From Kitasatospora aureofaciens (GTDB lineage: Bacteria; Actinomycetota; Actinomycetes; Streptomycetales; Streptomycetaceae): 64,000 bases of DNA. Made by a program: the position numbers and the translations under genes. Shown here piece after piece: positions 15,122 to 22,641 of this stretch (position 1 is its first letter; each line of letters starts with the position of its first letter). The notes under the pieces are model-generated. The model was not told where the DNA came from, did not search any database, and worked only from the letters and a program-made list of their open reading frames with translations. The DNA lies in the NCBI GenBank assembly GCA_000720845.1, contig JODU01000002.1, positions 372,001 through 436,000 of the forward strand, given 5' to 3'.

Positions 15122-16216
15122 TCAGTACCGCAGTACTCCCGCGATGCCGTCCGCGTCCCCGAGCGCCCCGTCCGGCACGAAGCGGACGTCGGCGCCGGTC
15201 TCCAGGCACTGCTCGACGATCTCGTCCACGATGTCCTCGCGGGCGTCGAGGTCGCCGTCGTCCGCCGGGAGCAGGTGCTCGCCGTCGTCGCGCATCGTCA
15301 CCTTGAAGCCCTCCTCGACGGCCAGCAGCCGGACGCGGCCCGTGTGGGCGCTCTCCCACAGCTCGTCCACCCCGGCCGCGAAGTCCTTGCGGCCACGGGC
15401 CGCGTCCAGTTCCCTGGCCACCGCCTCGACCTGCCCGCGCGCCTCGTCCTCGAGCACCGGACGCACCGCCTGCCACACCGCCTCGGCGGTGCCGTGCGCG
15501 AGCCCGCCGTGCGGGACGAGCACCGCGTCCGCGGCCAGTGCGCCCGCCTCGTCGAAGAGGGACAGCGCCGGCTCGGGGCCGGTGATGTACAGGGGCCGGG
15601 GATGCGCGCGCAGCACCCTGCCCATCGCGGTGTCGGCGTCGCGCAGGAACCTGCGGGTGCCCTCGTCCCGGAAGGTGCTCGGCGCGTCACCGATCCGTTC
15701 CTGGCGCTCGGGGTCGAAGTCCTCCTCGGGCCGGTCCAGCGGGAAGCCGCCGAGGTGTTCCTCCACGACCCGGCCCGCGCCGCCGCTCCACAGCTTGACG
15801 CGGTCGGCGGCGACCGACAGCACCCAGAACGGCCGCTCGGCCACCTGTGCGGCGACGAGGTTGCGGGTCAGGAAGGTGTCCGAGAGGACCACGCGCTCGG
15901 GCACGGAACGGCTGAGCGTCCAGACCTGGTGCTCACCGGGGGCGGCGAAGATCGCCAGGCCGTCCTCGGCGTACGTCAGGTCGATCTCGGCCAGCGCCCG
16001 GTCGAGCTCGCGGGACACCTCGGCGCGCCGGTCGCGGCTGACCGCCGGATCCTCCTCCAGCTGTTTCTTGGCCGCGGCGACCGCGTTGCGCAGCCGGACC
16101 CGGTCCTGGGCGTTGTCCGGCTCGCGGCGGTGCGTTGGCGTCAGGACGGACACGGCCGGATACGGGCGGGGCCGTCGCAGTTCGGCGAGGGTGGCGGGAC
16201 TCAGATCGTGCTCCAT
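15122..16216 (-). CDS. baeRF3-type release-factor-like (aeRF1/Pelota-related) protein
   Basis: A 364-residue protein matching the bacterial archaeo-eukaryotic release factor family (baeRF). The start MEHDLSPATLAELRRPRPYPAVSVLTPTHR, the central FWVLSVAADRVKLWSGG strand and the C-terminal RFVPDGALGDADGIAGVLRY are typical. The family resembles the catalytic and central domains of eRF1/Dom34 and is predicted to act on stalled or stressed ribosomes, but a biochemical function is not established. TATCGT ending 6 nt before the ATG (16223-16228) and no Shine-Dalgarno sequence suggest a leaderless mRNA. The tripeptidyl aminopeptidase gene ends 52 nt upstream in the same orientation. Confidence 0.8.
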   Translation of the reverse strand: MEHDLSPATLAELRRPRPYPAVSVLTPTHRREPDNAQDRVRLRNAVAAAKKQLEEDPAVSRDRRAEVSRELDRALAEIDLTYAEDGLAIFAAPGEHQVWTLSRSVPERVVLSDTFLTRNLVAAQVAERPFWVLSVAADRVKLWSGGAGRVVEEHLGGFPLDRPEEDFDPERQERIGDAPSTFRDEGTRRFLRDADTAMGRVLRAHPRPLYITGPEPALSLFDEAGALAADAVLVPHGGLAHGTAEAVWQAVRPVLEDEARGQVEAVARELDAARGRKDFAAGVDELWESAHTGRVRLLAVEEGFKVTMRDDGEHLLPADDGDLDAREDIVDEIVEQCLETGADVRFVPDGALGDADGIAGVLRY

Positions 16217-16222
16217 GTCAGC

Positions 16223-16228
16223 ACGATA
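16223..16228 (-). promoter_or_regulatory. -10 hexamer of a leaderless promoter
   Basis: On the minus strand TATCGT ends 6 nt before the ATG at 16216, with no ribosome-binding site between. This predicts a leaderless transcript for the baeRF3 gene, separate from the upstream peptidase gene. Confidence 0.5.
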
Positions 16229-16268
16229 GGCCCCGCGGGCATATCAGGCATTCGGAGCAGATTGTCGC

Positions 16269-17927
16269 TCAGTCGGACCCCGCGTCGGCGGTCTCCGGAC
16301 CGCAGGAGCTGCCGTCGGGCGGCAGGGAGCCGTACAGCAGGAAGTCGTCGACCTTGTGGTGCACGCACTCGGAGGACGCGTAGCCGGTGTGTCCCTCGCC
16401 CCGGTTGTCCAGGACCACGGCGGAGGGGCCGAGCCGGTCGGCCGTCTCCACGGTCCAGCGGTACGGGGTGGCCGGGTCGCCGCGGGTGCCGACCAGGAGC
16501 ATCTTCGCGCTGTCGAGGTTCTTCACGTCGTCCCGGATGTAGTCCGTGCCCTTGGGGCGGCCGTAACACATGAGCACCTGGGTGAGCCGGTACCGGCCGA
16601 ATACCGGTGAGGCCTCCTCGTAACGTGCGCGCAGCCGGCCCAGGGACGCGGTGACCTGGGCGGCGGTGGGGCGGTCCGGGTCGTCCGCGCAGTTGATCGC
16701 TATCAGGGCGGCCGGGAGGTTGTCCATGGGAACGTCCTCCTCGTCGGTGAGGCCGGCGCCCTTGTCCCCGCGCACCGGGGCACGGACCGGCTCACGGACC
16801 GGCTCACGAACGGGGAAGGTGACGCCGCCCGACGAGAAGCCCTCCAGGCCGCGCGTGTCGCCGTCCTCCAGCAGCTGCGCGAGTGCGCGCTCCAGTGAAG
16901 GCCACAGCTCCCGGCTGTACAGCGCCTGACCGATCGCGCCGACCAGGTCCTGCCCGGTGAAGGGCTCGCCGAAGGCCGACGGCACCGGGTCGGAGTCGAG
17001 GGAGGCGACCAGGCGCACGACCTGGTCACGGGCGCTGCGGGCGTCCTGGCCGAACGGGCAGGCGATGTCCTCGACGCACCAGTCGAGGAAGTTCTCCAGC
17101 GCGGTCTGCTGCCCCCGGGCCCCGGCCAGCCCCTGTTCGGTCAGCGGTTCCGTCAGCGTGTCCACCCCGTCGAGGGCCATCCGGCCGACCTTGTCCGGGA
17201 ACCGTGCCGCGTACACCGCCCCGAGCCGGGTCCCGTAGGAGAAGCCCAGGTAGTTGAGCCGGTGGTCGCCGAGCGCCCGGCGCATCACCTCCATGTCGCG
17301 GGCGGCGTCGACGGTGCCTATGTGGGGCAGTACGGGGCCGGAGTACTTGGCGCACTCGGCCGCCGCGTCCCGCAGCCGCTTCAGTACGTCCTCGGAGTCG
17401 CTCGTCCCCCCGTCCCCGTCCGTCGCCTCCATGATCTTCAGGGTGGCCGGTCCGCAGGACACCGGGGAGGAGCGGCCGACGCCGCGGGGGTCGAAGGTCA
17501 CCACGTCGTAGCCGTTGGTGAGGTGCATGAACTCCTTGCCGCCCACGGCGAGTTCATTGACGCCGGAGCCGCCGGGCCCGCCGAAGTTCAGCAGGACCGA
17601 GCCCCGCGAGTCACCGGTCGCCCGGTACCGGGCCAGGGCCACGTCGAGCGTCCGGCCCTCGGGCCGCGCGTAGTCCAGGGGGACGGTGACCTTGCCGCAC
17701 TGCAGGTCCTTCGGCATGTCCGTGCCCTCGCACGCCGACCACTTGACCTTCTGGTCGTAGAACCGGGACATGCCGGACCGGGCGTCCCGCCTGGTCGCGG
17801 TGGTCGCGGCGTTCACGGCGGTGGCGGCGCTCGCCGCGGGCAGTCCCGCGCCCAGCAGGGCCAGCCCCAGCGCTCCGGTGACCGCACAGCGCCGGACCGA
17901 GGGCCGAGTCTCCAGCGTGGCCTGCAT
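16269..17927 (-). CDS. Secreted tripeptidyl aminopeptidase (Tap/Slp-type alpha/beta hydrolase)
   Basis: A 552-residue protein with a Sec signal (ALGLALLGAGLPAASA, cleavage near 35). The alpha/beta-hydrolase core has the oxyanion segment LLNFGGPGGSGVNELAV, the DVVTFDPRGVGRSSPV strand and the nucleophile elbow GFSYG (Ser230). The C-terminal Tap-like domain carries the catalytic His in EGHTGYASSECVHH. This is the family of Streptomyces mycelial tripeptidyl aminopeptidases, which remove N-terminal tripeptides from secreted pro-proteins or peptides. All three catalytic regions are present. It sits between a chaplin gene (divergent) and the baeRF3 gene. Secreted peptidases of this type are often expressed during aerial growth, but nothing in the sequence proves that here. 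Confidence 0.88.
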   Translation of the reverse strand: MQATLETRPSVRRCAVTGALGLALLGAGLPAASAATAVNAATTATRRDARSGMSRFYDQKVKWSACEGTDMPKDLQCGKVTVPLDYARPEGRTLDVALARYRATGDSRGSVLLNFGGPGGSGVNELAVGGKEFMHLTNGYDVVTFDPRGVGRSSPVSCGPATLKIMEATDGDGGTSDSEDVLKRLRDAAAECAKYSGPVLPHIGTVDAARDMEVMRRALGDHRLNYLGFSYGTRLGAVYAARFPDKVGRMALDGVDTLTEPLTEQGLAGARGQQTALENFLDWCVEDIACPFGQDARSARDQVVRLVASLDSDPVPSAFGEPFTGQDLVGAIGQALYSRELWPSLERALAQLLEDGDTRGLEGFSSGGVTFPVREPVREPVRAPVRGDKGAGLTDEEDVPMDNLPAALIAINCADDPDRPTAAQVTASLGRLRARYEEASPVFGRYRLTQVLMCYGRPKGTDYIRDDVKNLDSAKMLLVGTRGDPATPYRWTVETADRLGPSAVVLDNRGEGHTGYASSECVHHKVDDFLLYGSLPPDGSSCGPETADAGSD

Positions 17928-18172
17928 CGATGCCTCCCGGGCGCCCCGTCGCGGACCGGTGGTCGGCGCCCTCGCTCACCATAAGGGGGCTGCCCGAACG
18001 GCGCCTCCGGGCGGCATCGCACCGCACGGCGCACCGGACGGCGAGCCGCTTGTTCGATGAACCGCCCACTCGATGGGGTGAAAGGCCGATAAGCCATAAC
18101 TCGGATGGTGCGCCCGCGTTTTAACCGGTGCGGGCGAATGCCCGCGACCATGTCTGGAAGGCAGGGAACCTC

Positions 18173-18892
18173 ATGAGAAGGGTTACCCGAAACGGTCTGC
18201 TCGCCGTCGCCGCCTCGGGCGCGCTGGCCGTGACGCTGCCGGCGTGCGCGGCGTTCGCGTCCGACGGTGCCGGCGCCGACGGGTCCGCGGCCGGTTCGCC
18301 CGGGCTGATCGCCGGCAACACCGTCCAACTCCCGGTGGACGTGCCGGTCAACGTGTGCGGCAACACCGTGAACGTGGCGGGGCTCCTCAACCCGGCCGCG
18401 GGCAACAGCTGCGCCAACACCTCAGAGACGGGGGCGTCCCACATGGGGGCATCCCACACAAGTGCGCCGCACCAGGGGGCGAGCGCCTCGGGTGGTACGT
18501 CCGGCGGCGCCGTCGCCGAGGGGAGCGGAAAGGATTCGCCCGGGGTGCTCTCCGGCAACGGCGTGCAGTTGCCGGTGCACCTCCCGGTGAACGTCAGCGG
18601 CAACAGCGTCAACGTGGCCGGCGTCGGCAACCCGGCCGTCGGCAACGAGTCGACGAACGACTCCGAAGACCGCCCGGAGCCCGTACGGCCCCCGGCGGAG
18701 CCGGAGCCGTCCGCCCCCGAGGAGGAGCGTGCCGGACCCGAACCGTCCCCGCACGCCGCCCCGCCCCGGGAAGAGGTGTCGCTCGCCCACACAGGGGCGG
18801 ACCACACCGTGCCCGCCCTCGCCGGCGGTGCCGCGCTCGTGCTGGGGGGAGCGGCCCTCTTCCGGCGCTTCCGGCCGGGCTCCGAGAGCTGA
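18173..18892 (+). CDS. chpB: Long chaplin with sortase signal (ChpB-like)
   Basis: A 239-residue protein from ATG 18173, chosen over an upstream ATG at 18128 because AAGGCAGGG precedes it and the signal peptide starts here. Order: signal peptide (1-30), chaplin domain 1 (about 42-81, NTVQLPVDVPVNVCGNTVNV), a Gly/Ser/His linker, chaplin domain 2 (about 122-161), a Pro/Glu-rich wall-spanning region, LAHTG (204-208, class E sortase signal), a membrane segment (211-230) and a basic tail. Long chaplins are covalently anchored and help coat aerial hyphae with amyloid-like film. Domain 1 has the usual cysteine pair (Cys62, Cys80); domain 2 has Ser142 and Ser160 instead. Letter B comes from local gene order. 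Confidence 0.85.
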   Translation: MRRVTRNGLLAVAASGALAVTLPACAAFASDGAGADGSAAGSPGLIAGNTVQLPVDVPVNVCGNTVNVAGLLNPAAGNSCANTSETGASHMGASHTSAPHQGASASGGTSGGAVAEGSGKDSPGVLSGNGVQLPVHLPVNVSGNSVNVAGVGNPAVGNESTNDSEDRPEPVRPPAEPEPSAPEEERAGPEPSPHAAPPREEVSLAHTGADHTVPALAGGAALVLGGAALFRRFRPGSES

Positions 18893-18897
18893 CCGAG

Positions 18898-18940
18898 GCC
18901 GGGGCACCCGCTCGCCGTCCGGACGGGCGGGTGCCCCGGC
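18898..18940. terminator. Bidirectional terminator between chpB and deaminase gene
   Basis: A perfect 14-bp GC-rich stem (18898-18911 with 18927-18940) with a 15-nt loop fills the gap between two convergent stop codons. It can serve both transcripts. Confidence 0.75.
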
Positions 18941-19426
18941 TCAGACGCGTCCCGCGTGGAAGCGCCGGTGCAACGCGTGGATCTCCTCCGTCAGTTGCGG
19001 CACCGGGCCCTCCACGGTCACGCCGGGCGCCACCTCCCGCACCGGCAGTGTCCGAACCGGCGGTGCCGGGACGCCCCACTCCGCCAGCCAGGCCATCAGC
19101 TGCTCCGACGAGGCGACGTACACGATGCGCCCCAGGCCCACCCACGCGTGTGCGGCGGCGCACATGGGGCAGTGCTCGCCCGACGTGTACACCGTGGCCG
19201 CGGCCCGTTCCTCGGGCGTCAGCCGGGCGGCGGACCAGCGCGCGAGCTCGAACTCCGGATGACGGGTCCGGTCGCCGGAGGCCACCCGGTTGCGGTCCTC
19301 GGCCAGCAGCGTGCCGTCCCCGCCCACCAGCACCGACCCGAACGGCTCGTCGCCGGCCTCCAGTGCCTCGGCCGCCAGTTCCACGCAACGGCGCAGATGC
19401 GGCAGTTCGGCGTCCTTCACGGCCAT
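18941..19426 (-). CDS. Nucleoside/nucleobase deaminase (CDA fold)
   Basis: A 161-residue cytidine/deoxycytidylate-deaminase-fold enzyme. Zinc ligands are His56 in RTRHPEFELARW (the usual HAE is HPE here, Glu58 as proton shuttle) and Cys86/Cys89 in SGEHCPMCAAAH. EPFGSVLV and RIVYVASSEQL complete the fold. The pattern (PCxxC followed by AAAHAWVGLGRIVY) is closest to guanine-deaminase-like or tRNA-deaminase-like small enzymes; I infer a free purine or pyrimidine base as substrate. Soluble and cytosolic. Convergent with chpB and divergent from the epimerase gene. Confidence 0.8.
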   Translation of the reverse strand: MAVKDAELPHLRRCVELAAEALEAGDEPFGSVLVGGDGTLLAEDRNRVASGDRTRHPEFELARWSAARLTPEERAAATVYTSGEHCPMCAAAHAWVGLGRIVYVASSEQLMAWLAEWGVPAPPVRTLPVREVAPGVTVEGPVPQLTEEIHALHRRFHAGRV

Positions 19427-19491
19427 GGCGCACCGCCCTTCTCGTGACGTGATCGTTCCGCCCCAGCCTATGTCTCCGCGCCCCAGTCTTC

Positions 19492-19528
19492 TTGCTACCA
19501 GTAATCACGAGCGTTAGAGTCTATAACG
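19492..19528 (+). promoter_or_regulatory. Promoter with overlapping palindromic operator
   Basis: TTGCTA (19492-19497), a 17-nt spacer and TAGAGT (19515-19520) form a good vegetative promoter for the epimerase gene at 19585. A 17-bp near-perfect palindrome CGTTAGAGTCTATAACG (19512-19528, one mismatched pair) covers the -10 box. This is the position of a repressor operator (TetR or MarR size). No regulator gene is adjacent. Confidence 0.55.
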
Positions 19529-19584
19529 AAAGCGAGCAACAATAGCGGCCCGAGATGCAATGGGTCCGAGACAAGAGGAGCGCC

Positions 19585-20544
19585 ATGTCCACCGCCACTC
19601 CGCAGCCGCCCGCCCCGCACGTCGTTCTGGGATCCGGTCCCGCCGGCACCGCGCTCGCCCGTGAGCTGGTGCGCCGGGGCCACTCCGTCCGCCTGGTGGA
19701 CCGTAGGGCCGCAGGTCCCGCGATCGAGGGCGTGGAGCGGTTCGCCGCCGACGTCGGCACGGCCGACGGTGCCCGCGCCGCCATACGGGACGCCGCCGTC
19801 GTGTACCACTGCGTCAACGTCGCCTACCACCTTCAGGTCGAGGTGATGCCCCGGGTCCAGGAGGCCGTCCTGGCCGCCGTGGGTGCGAGCGGCGCCCGGC
19901 TGGTGGTGCTCGACACGCTCTACCCGTACGGCGAGACCGGGGGAGCGGTGATGACCGAGGACAGCCCCTGGAAGGCGACCAGCCGCAAGGGACGGATGCG
20001 CGCAGAACTGGACGAGCGGTACCTCGCCGCCCACCGGTCGGGCCGGGCCCGCGTCGTCCTGGGCCGCAGCGCCGACTTCGTCGGACCCGGCGTCCTCAAC
20101 TCGTCCCTGGGTGCCGCCGTCTTCCCCGGCGCGCTCACCGGCGGGGACGTCGTGGCCATGGGCGACATCGATCTGCCGCACAGCTACACCGGCATCGAGG
20201 ACGTGGCGGCCGGTCTCGCGACCCTCGGCGAGCGGCCCGACGGCGACGGCCGCGTCTGGCACCTGCCGACCGCGCCGGCCGTGAGCACACGTGAGATCCA
20301 CGCGATGATCGAGCGGCGGGTGGGCGGGCCGCTGAACGTCGTCGTGCTGGACCGGCCCCGCCCTTACGGTCCGTTCGACGAGCAGCTGATGGCCGAGTAC
20401 GAGGAGATGTTCTACCAGCACACGGAGCCGCAGATCATGGACTCGGCTGCCTTCGAGCGGTTCTTCGAGGCGGCTCCGACGCCGCTCGCGGACACCGTGG
20501 ATGCGACCGTCACCTGGTACGAGGCGTGGCTCCGCAGCCGGTGA
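19585..20544 (+). CDS. NAD-dependent epimerase/dehydratase (extended SDR-like)
   Basis: A 319-residue protein from ATG 19585, preceded by AGAGGAG. The N-terminal nucleotide loop is HVVLGSGPAGTALARELVRRGH, a GxGPxGxxL variant of the SDR glycine motif. It is followed by VRLVDRR, NVAYHL and LDTLYPYGET, the latter equivalent to the catalytic YxxxK strand region with Tyr present but no clear YxxxK pair. The C-terminal half (HSYTGIEDVAAGLATLGERP) is typical of atypical extended SDR proteins. Substrate unknown. The palindrome over its promoter suggests induction by a small molecule. It is convergent with the GlsB-type gene. Confidence 0.75.
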   Translation: MSTATPQPPAPHVVLGSGPAGTALARELVRRGHSVRLVDRRAAGPAIEGVERFAADVGTADGARAAIRDAAVVYHCVNVAYHLQVEVMPRVQEAVLAAVGASGARLVVLDTLYPYGETGGAVMTEDSPWKATSRKGRMRAELDERYLAAHRSGRARVVLGRSADFVGPGVLNSSLGAAVFPGALTGGDVVAMGDIDLPHSYTGIEDVAAGLATLGERPDGDGRVWHLPTAPAVSTREIHAMIERRVGGPLNVVVLDRPRPYGPFDEQLMAEYEEMFYQHTEPQIMDSAAFERFFEAAPTPLADTVDATVTWYEAWLRSR

Positions 20545-20555
20545 CGGTCAATCCC

Positions 20556-20825
20556 TCAACGGCCCGGACGCGACCGGGAGCGGTCCAGCGCGGCCACGCC
20601 GACCGCGGCCAGGCCGATCTGGATGAGCCACTCGACCCAGTCGACGCCGTCCGTGTCGGCCACGTCGAACGCCGAGGCGATCCACGAGCCGATGAACGCG
20701 GCCACGATGCCGACGAGGATCGTCCACAGGACGCCGATGCGCTGCCGGCCCGGAACGACCAGCCGGCCCAGCACACCGATGACGACACCGATCACGATGG
20801 CGCTGATTATGCCGTCGATCTCCAT
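20556..20825 (-). CDS. GlsB/YeaQ/YmgE-family stress membrane protein
   Basis: An 89-residue protein with three hydrophobic segments (GIISAIVIGVVIGVLGRLV, WTILVGIVAAFIGSWIA, WLIQIGLAAVGVAAL). The GVxGRLVVPGRQRIG loop between the first two is the family signature of transglycosylase-associated / GlsB proteins, small inner-membrane proteins linked to general stress. The start at ATG 20825 has GGGGTGGAG ahead of it; a GTG at 20831 would add two residues and overlap the Shine-Dalgarno sequence. It follows the SPW gene on the same strand, separated by a hairpin. Confidence 0.85.
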   Translation of the reverse strand: MEIDGIISAIVIGVVIGVLGRLVVPGRQRIGVLWTILVGIVAAFIGSWIASAFDVADTDGVDWVEWLIQIGLAAVGVAALDRSRSRPGR

Positions 20826-20914
20826 CTCCACCCCTTCTCGTCAGGACCCCCGCTGTAGAGCGTCTGCCCGCTGAGTGCCGGTGCAGTCCGCGGTGTCCGG
20901 CCGAGGCAAGGGCG

Positions 20915-20947
20915 ACGGGCCGGCCCGCGCGTGCGGTGCCGGCCCGT
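20915..20947 (-). terminator. Hairpin after the SPW-repeat gene
   Basis: A perfect 10-bp stem pairs 20915-20924 with 20938-20947, loop 13 nt, about 21 nt beyond the SPW stop codon on the minus strand. There is no U-run. A terminator or attenuating hairpin between the SPW and GlsB genes is plausible. Confidence 0.4.
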
Positions 20948-20967
20948 GCCGTTTGCCTCCGGGGTGT

Positions 20968-21411
20968 CTAGGGCCTGCGTGGCGCGCTCCGCGCCGCCGT
21001 ACCGGCGCAGACCATGCCCAGAACCAGGGCCAGGGCGCCGATGACGATGTTGTTCCAGATGACACCGGCGTCCGGGCTCGTGCCGACGATCCAGGGCGAG
21101 ATGATCATCCAGACTCCGATCGCGCACATGGCCCAGCTGAGGCCGTACATGCGCTCCGGGGCGCGGGTGAATCCGAGGGCCAGCAGACCGATGGCGATGC
21201 CCACGATCAGGTTGTGGGCCACGAGTGAGGGCTGGCTGGTGGTGAAGTGGAGTATCCACGGGGACACGGCACAGTAGAGGCCGAGCAGGAACACCGGCCC
21301 GTCCACGAGTGCCACGTCGCGACCACCGAGCACGCGCGCGTAGCGCGCCTGCATTTCCGGGGCGTCCGGGTGGCTGGTGATGTCACCTCGGGAGTGCGAG
21401 ACGTTGGCCAT
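20968..21411 (-). CDS. SPW-repeat membrane protein
   Basis: A 147-residue polytopic membrane protein with two SPW repeats, each a pair of helices beginning near (V/I)SPWI: CAVSPWILHF at about 47-56 and MIISPWIVGT at about 102-111. Four hydrophobic helices are visible (VFLLGLYCAV, LIVGIAIGLLALGF, LSWAMCAIGVWM, IVIGALALVLGMVCAG). The function of SPW proteins is unknown; they are frequent in actinobacterial stress regions. AAGGAGA precedes the ATG at 21411. Neighbouring a GlsB-type gene suggests an envelope-stress pair. Confidence 0.85.
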   Translation of the reverse strand: MANVSHSRGDITSHPDAPEMQARYARVLGGRDVALVDGPVFLLGLYCAVSPWILHFTTSQPSLVAHNLIVGIAIGLLALGFTRAPERMYGLSWAMCAIGVWMIISPWIVGTSPDAGVIWNNIVIGALALVLGMVCAGTAARSAPRRP

Positions 21412-21513
21412 GAGTCGTCTCCTTCGACTTGCGGGGCCGACCGCTTCTGGTGCGGTGTGCGGTAGCGCCGTATAAGTGCATTCTGCTCTTATTTCTCCCT
21501 TATGTGTAGGGGT

Positions 21514-21539
21514 GGCCGGGTCGGGATCCCGACCCGGCC
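21514..21539. repeat. 26-bp perfect palindrome
   Basis: The 13 bases 21514-21526 are exactly complementary to 21527-21539, giving a perfect cruciform or hairpin centred on GGGATCCC. It is followed on the plus strand by TGCTTTGT. It lies between two divergently transcribed genes, so an ordinary terminator role is unexpected; it could end a short transcript or bind a regulator. Confidence 0.85.
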
Positions 21540-21546
21540 TGCTTTG

Positions 21547-21560
21547 TCACACCCGTGTGA
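21547..21560. promoter_or_regulatory. 14-bp palindrome, candidate operator
   Basis: TCACAC-CC-GTGTGA has perfect 6-bp arms and lies 38 nt before the -35 box of the sulfonate leader promoter. The TGTGA/TCACA half-sites resemble CRP-family targets, but the 2-bp spacing is shorter than the CRP consensus. The regulator is unknown. Confidence 0.35.
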
Positions 21561-21597
21561 ATTCCGGGGCCGGGACGTGAGACCGATCCGGTTCTCC

Positions 21598-21627
21598 TTG
21601 ACCGTCCTCGACCGTGGCTGCCACGAT
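21598..21627 (+). promoter_or_regulatory. Promoter of the sulfonate leader peptide and ssu genes
   Basis: TTGACC (21598-21603), an 18-nt spacer and CACGAT (21622-21627) form a vegetative promoter. The -10 box ends 7 nt before the leader ATG at 21635, so the mRNA probably starts at the leader start codon. Confidence 0.5.
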
Positions 21628-21634
21628 CGTCGGC

Positions 21635-21718
21635 ATGACCACGCGACCGGACCTCACGCGGCGACGCCACGTCGACCTCGCGCGCGTCTCCAGCGCCTCC
21701 TGTCGCACCGCGGCCTGA
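21635..21718 (+). CDS. Cysteine-containing leader peptide upstream of ssuED
   Basis: A 27-residue reading frame runs from ATG 21635 to TGA 21716-21718 and reads MTTRPDLTRRRHVDLARVSS, then ASCRTAA. The core RRHVDLxRVxSAxCR matches the short putative leader peptides found before sulfate, sulfonate and cysteine genes in Streptomyces. Its single cysteine uses TGT, an uncommon codon here. The expected role is ribosome-mediated sensing: when Cys-tRNA is scarce the ribosome stalls near the Cys codon and changes folding of the following roughly 230 nt, releasing ssuE and ssuD expression. It is probably translated from a leaderless mRNA. I did not fold the downstream RNA. Confidence 0.7.
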   Translation: MTTRPDLTRRRHVDLARVSSASCRTAA

Positions 21719-21945
21719 TCCCGCCGATCCGCCGCCCCGTCCCGCCCTCGCCGCACCGGCCCGGCGCCGCCGTGCGCGCGACTGCCCGAGTCACCGTCAC
21801 CGTCACCTGAACCCGGCCGCAGCGCGGTCCGGTCGGGCCCGCCGCCCTCCCGTGCCCCGCATGTCCCGGTCGACGTGGTCCCGCAGGGGACGCCGCCGGG
21901 CGTGCCGTCGCGCCCGCCTCCGCCGAAAACCCGAAATGAGGACCC
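21719..21945 (+). promoter_or_regulatory. Leader RNA between the leader peptide and ssuE
   Basis: 227 nt without a credible gene separate the leader peptide stop from ssuE. It is GC-rich, with many CG/GC runs able to form alternative hairpins (for example around 21735-21800). In cysteine-attenuated systems this part carries a sequestering or terminator stem. I infer that role from position; no single dominant hairpin is obvious by eye. Confidence 0.35.
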
Positions 21946-22524
21946 ATGGCCACCGTCCTGTCCGTCTCCGGCAGTCCCTCCGCCTCCTCCCGCACCAACC
22001 GGCTGCTGCGCCACCTCGACGACCGCCTGACCGCCCGGGGGCACGAGGTGATACCGCTCGACGTCCGCACCGTCCCCGCGGAGGCCCTGCTCGGCGCGGA
22101 CTTCGGGCATCCCGCGATCGCCGAGGCCGCCGGGCTGTTCGCCCGTGCCGACGGTGTCGTCGTCGGCACACCCGTCTACAAGGCGGCGTACTCCGGAGTC
22201 CTGAAGGCCCTCCTCGACCTCCTCCCGCAGTACGCACTGACCGGCAAGACGGTGCTGCCGCTCGCCACCGGGGGTTCCACCGCCCATGTCCTGGCGATCG
22301 ACTACGCGCTGCGCCCGGTGCTCAACTCCATGGGCGCGGCACACATCGTGCAGGGCTGGTTCACCCTGGACCGGGACATCACGGCCCACGACGACGGCAC
22401 GGTCACCGTCGCCCCGGGTGCCGCGGAGGCCCTCGCCCATGCGGTCGACCAGTTCTCGGCGGCCCTGACCGCCCGTGCGGCCGTCCCCGTGCCGACGGCC
22501 CCCGCGCTGGCCGCGGCGAGCTGA
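21946..22524 (+). CDS. ssuE: NADPH-dependent FMN reductase, SsuE-type
   Basis: A 192-residue flavodoxin-fold reductase. The N-terminal VLSVSGSPSASSRTNRLL is the phosphate-binding P-loop of the SsuE/ArsH family. VVVGTPVYKAAYSGVLKALLDLLP carries the YKAxYSGVLKxLLDxLP signature and LPLATGGSTAHVLAIDYALRP the conserved GGSxAH loop. It should supply FMNH2 to the sulfonate monooxygenase encoded 117 nt downstream. Cytosolic. ATG 21946 follows a purine stretch (AATGAGGACCC). Control by the upstream Cys leader peptide fits a role in sulfur scavenging. No SsuABC transporter is adjacent, so uptake must be encoded elsewhere. Confidence 0.88.
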   Translation: MATVLSVSGSPSASSRTNRLLRHLDDRLTARGHEVIPLDVRTVPAEALLGADFGHPAIAEAAGLFARADGVVVGTPVYKAAYSGVLKALLDLLPQYALTGKTVLPLATGGSTAHVLAIDYALRPVLNSMGAAHIVQGWFTLDRDITAHDDGTVTVAPGAAEALAHAVDQFSAALTARAAVPVPTAPALAAAS

Positions 22525-22641
22525 GCGACACCCGACGTTCACCGCGGGCAGGGCGTGACGCCCGGGGCCCGCACCCCCCGTAACCCGCCGCGTCCACGGG
22601 GCCGTTGCGCCCCGCCGCGGCCACACCCCGAACGGAGACCC

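Larger units (their letters stand above)
21412..21634. other. Divergent regulatory region, SPW gene / sulfonate operon
   Basis: This gap is AT-richer than its surroundings between about 21470 and 21510. It contains a 26-bp perfect palindrome (21514-21539), a 14-bp palindrome TCACACCCGTGTGA (21547-21560) and the leader-peptide promoter (21598-21627). No gene is seen in it. Confidence 0.7.
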
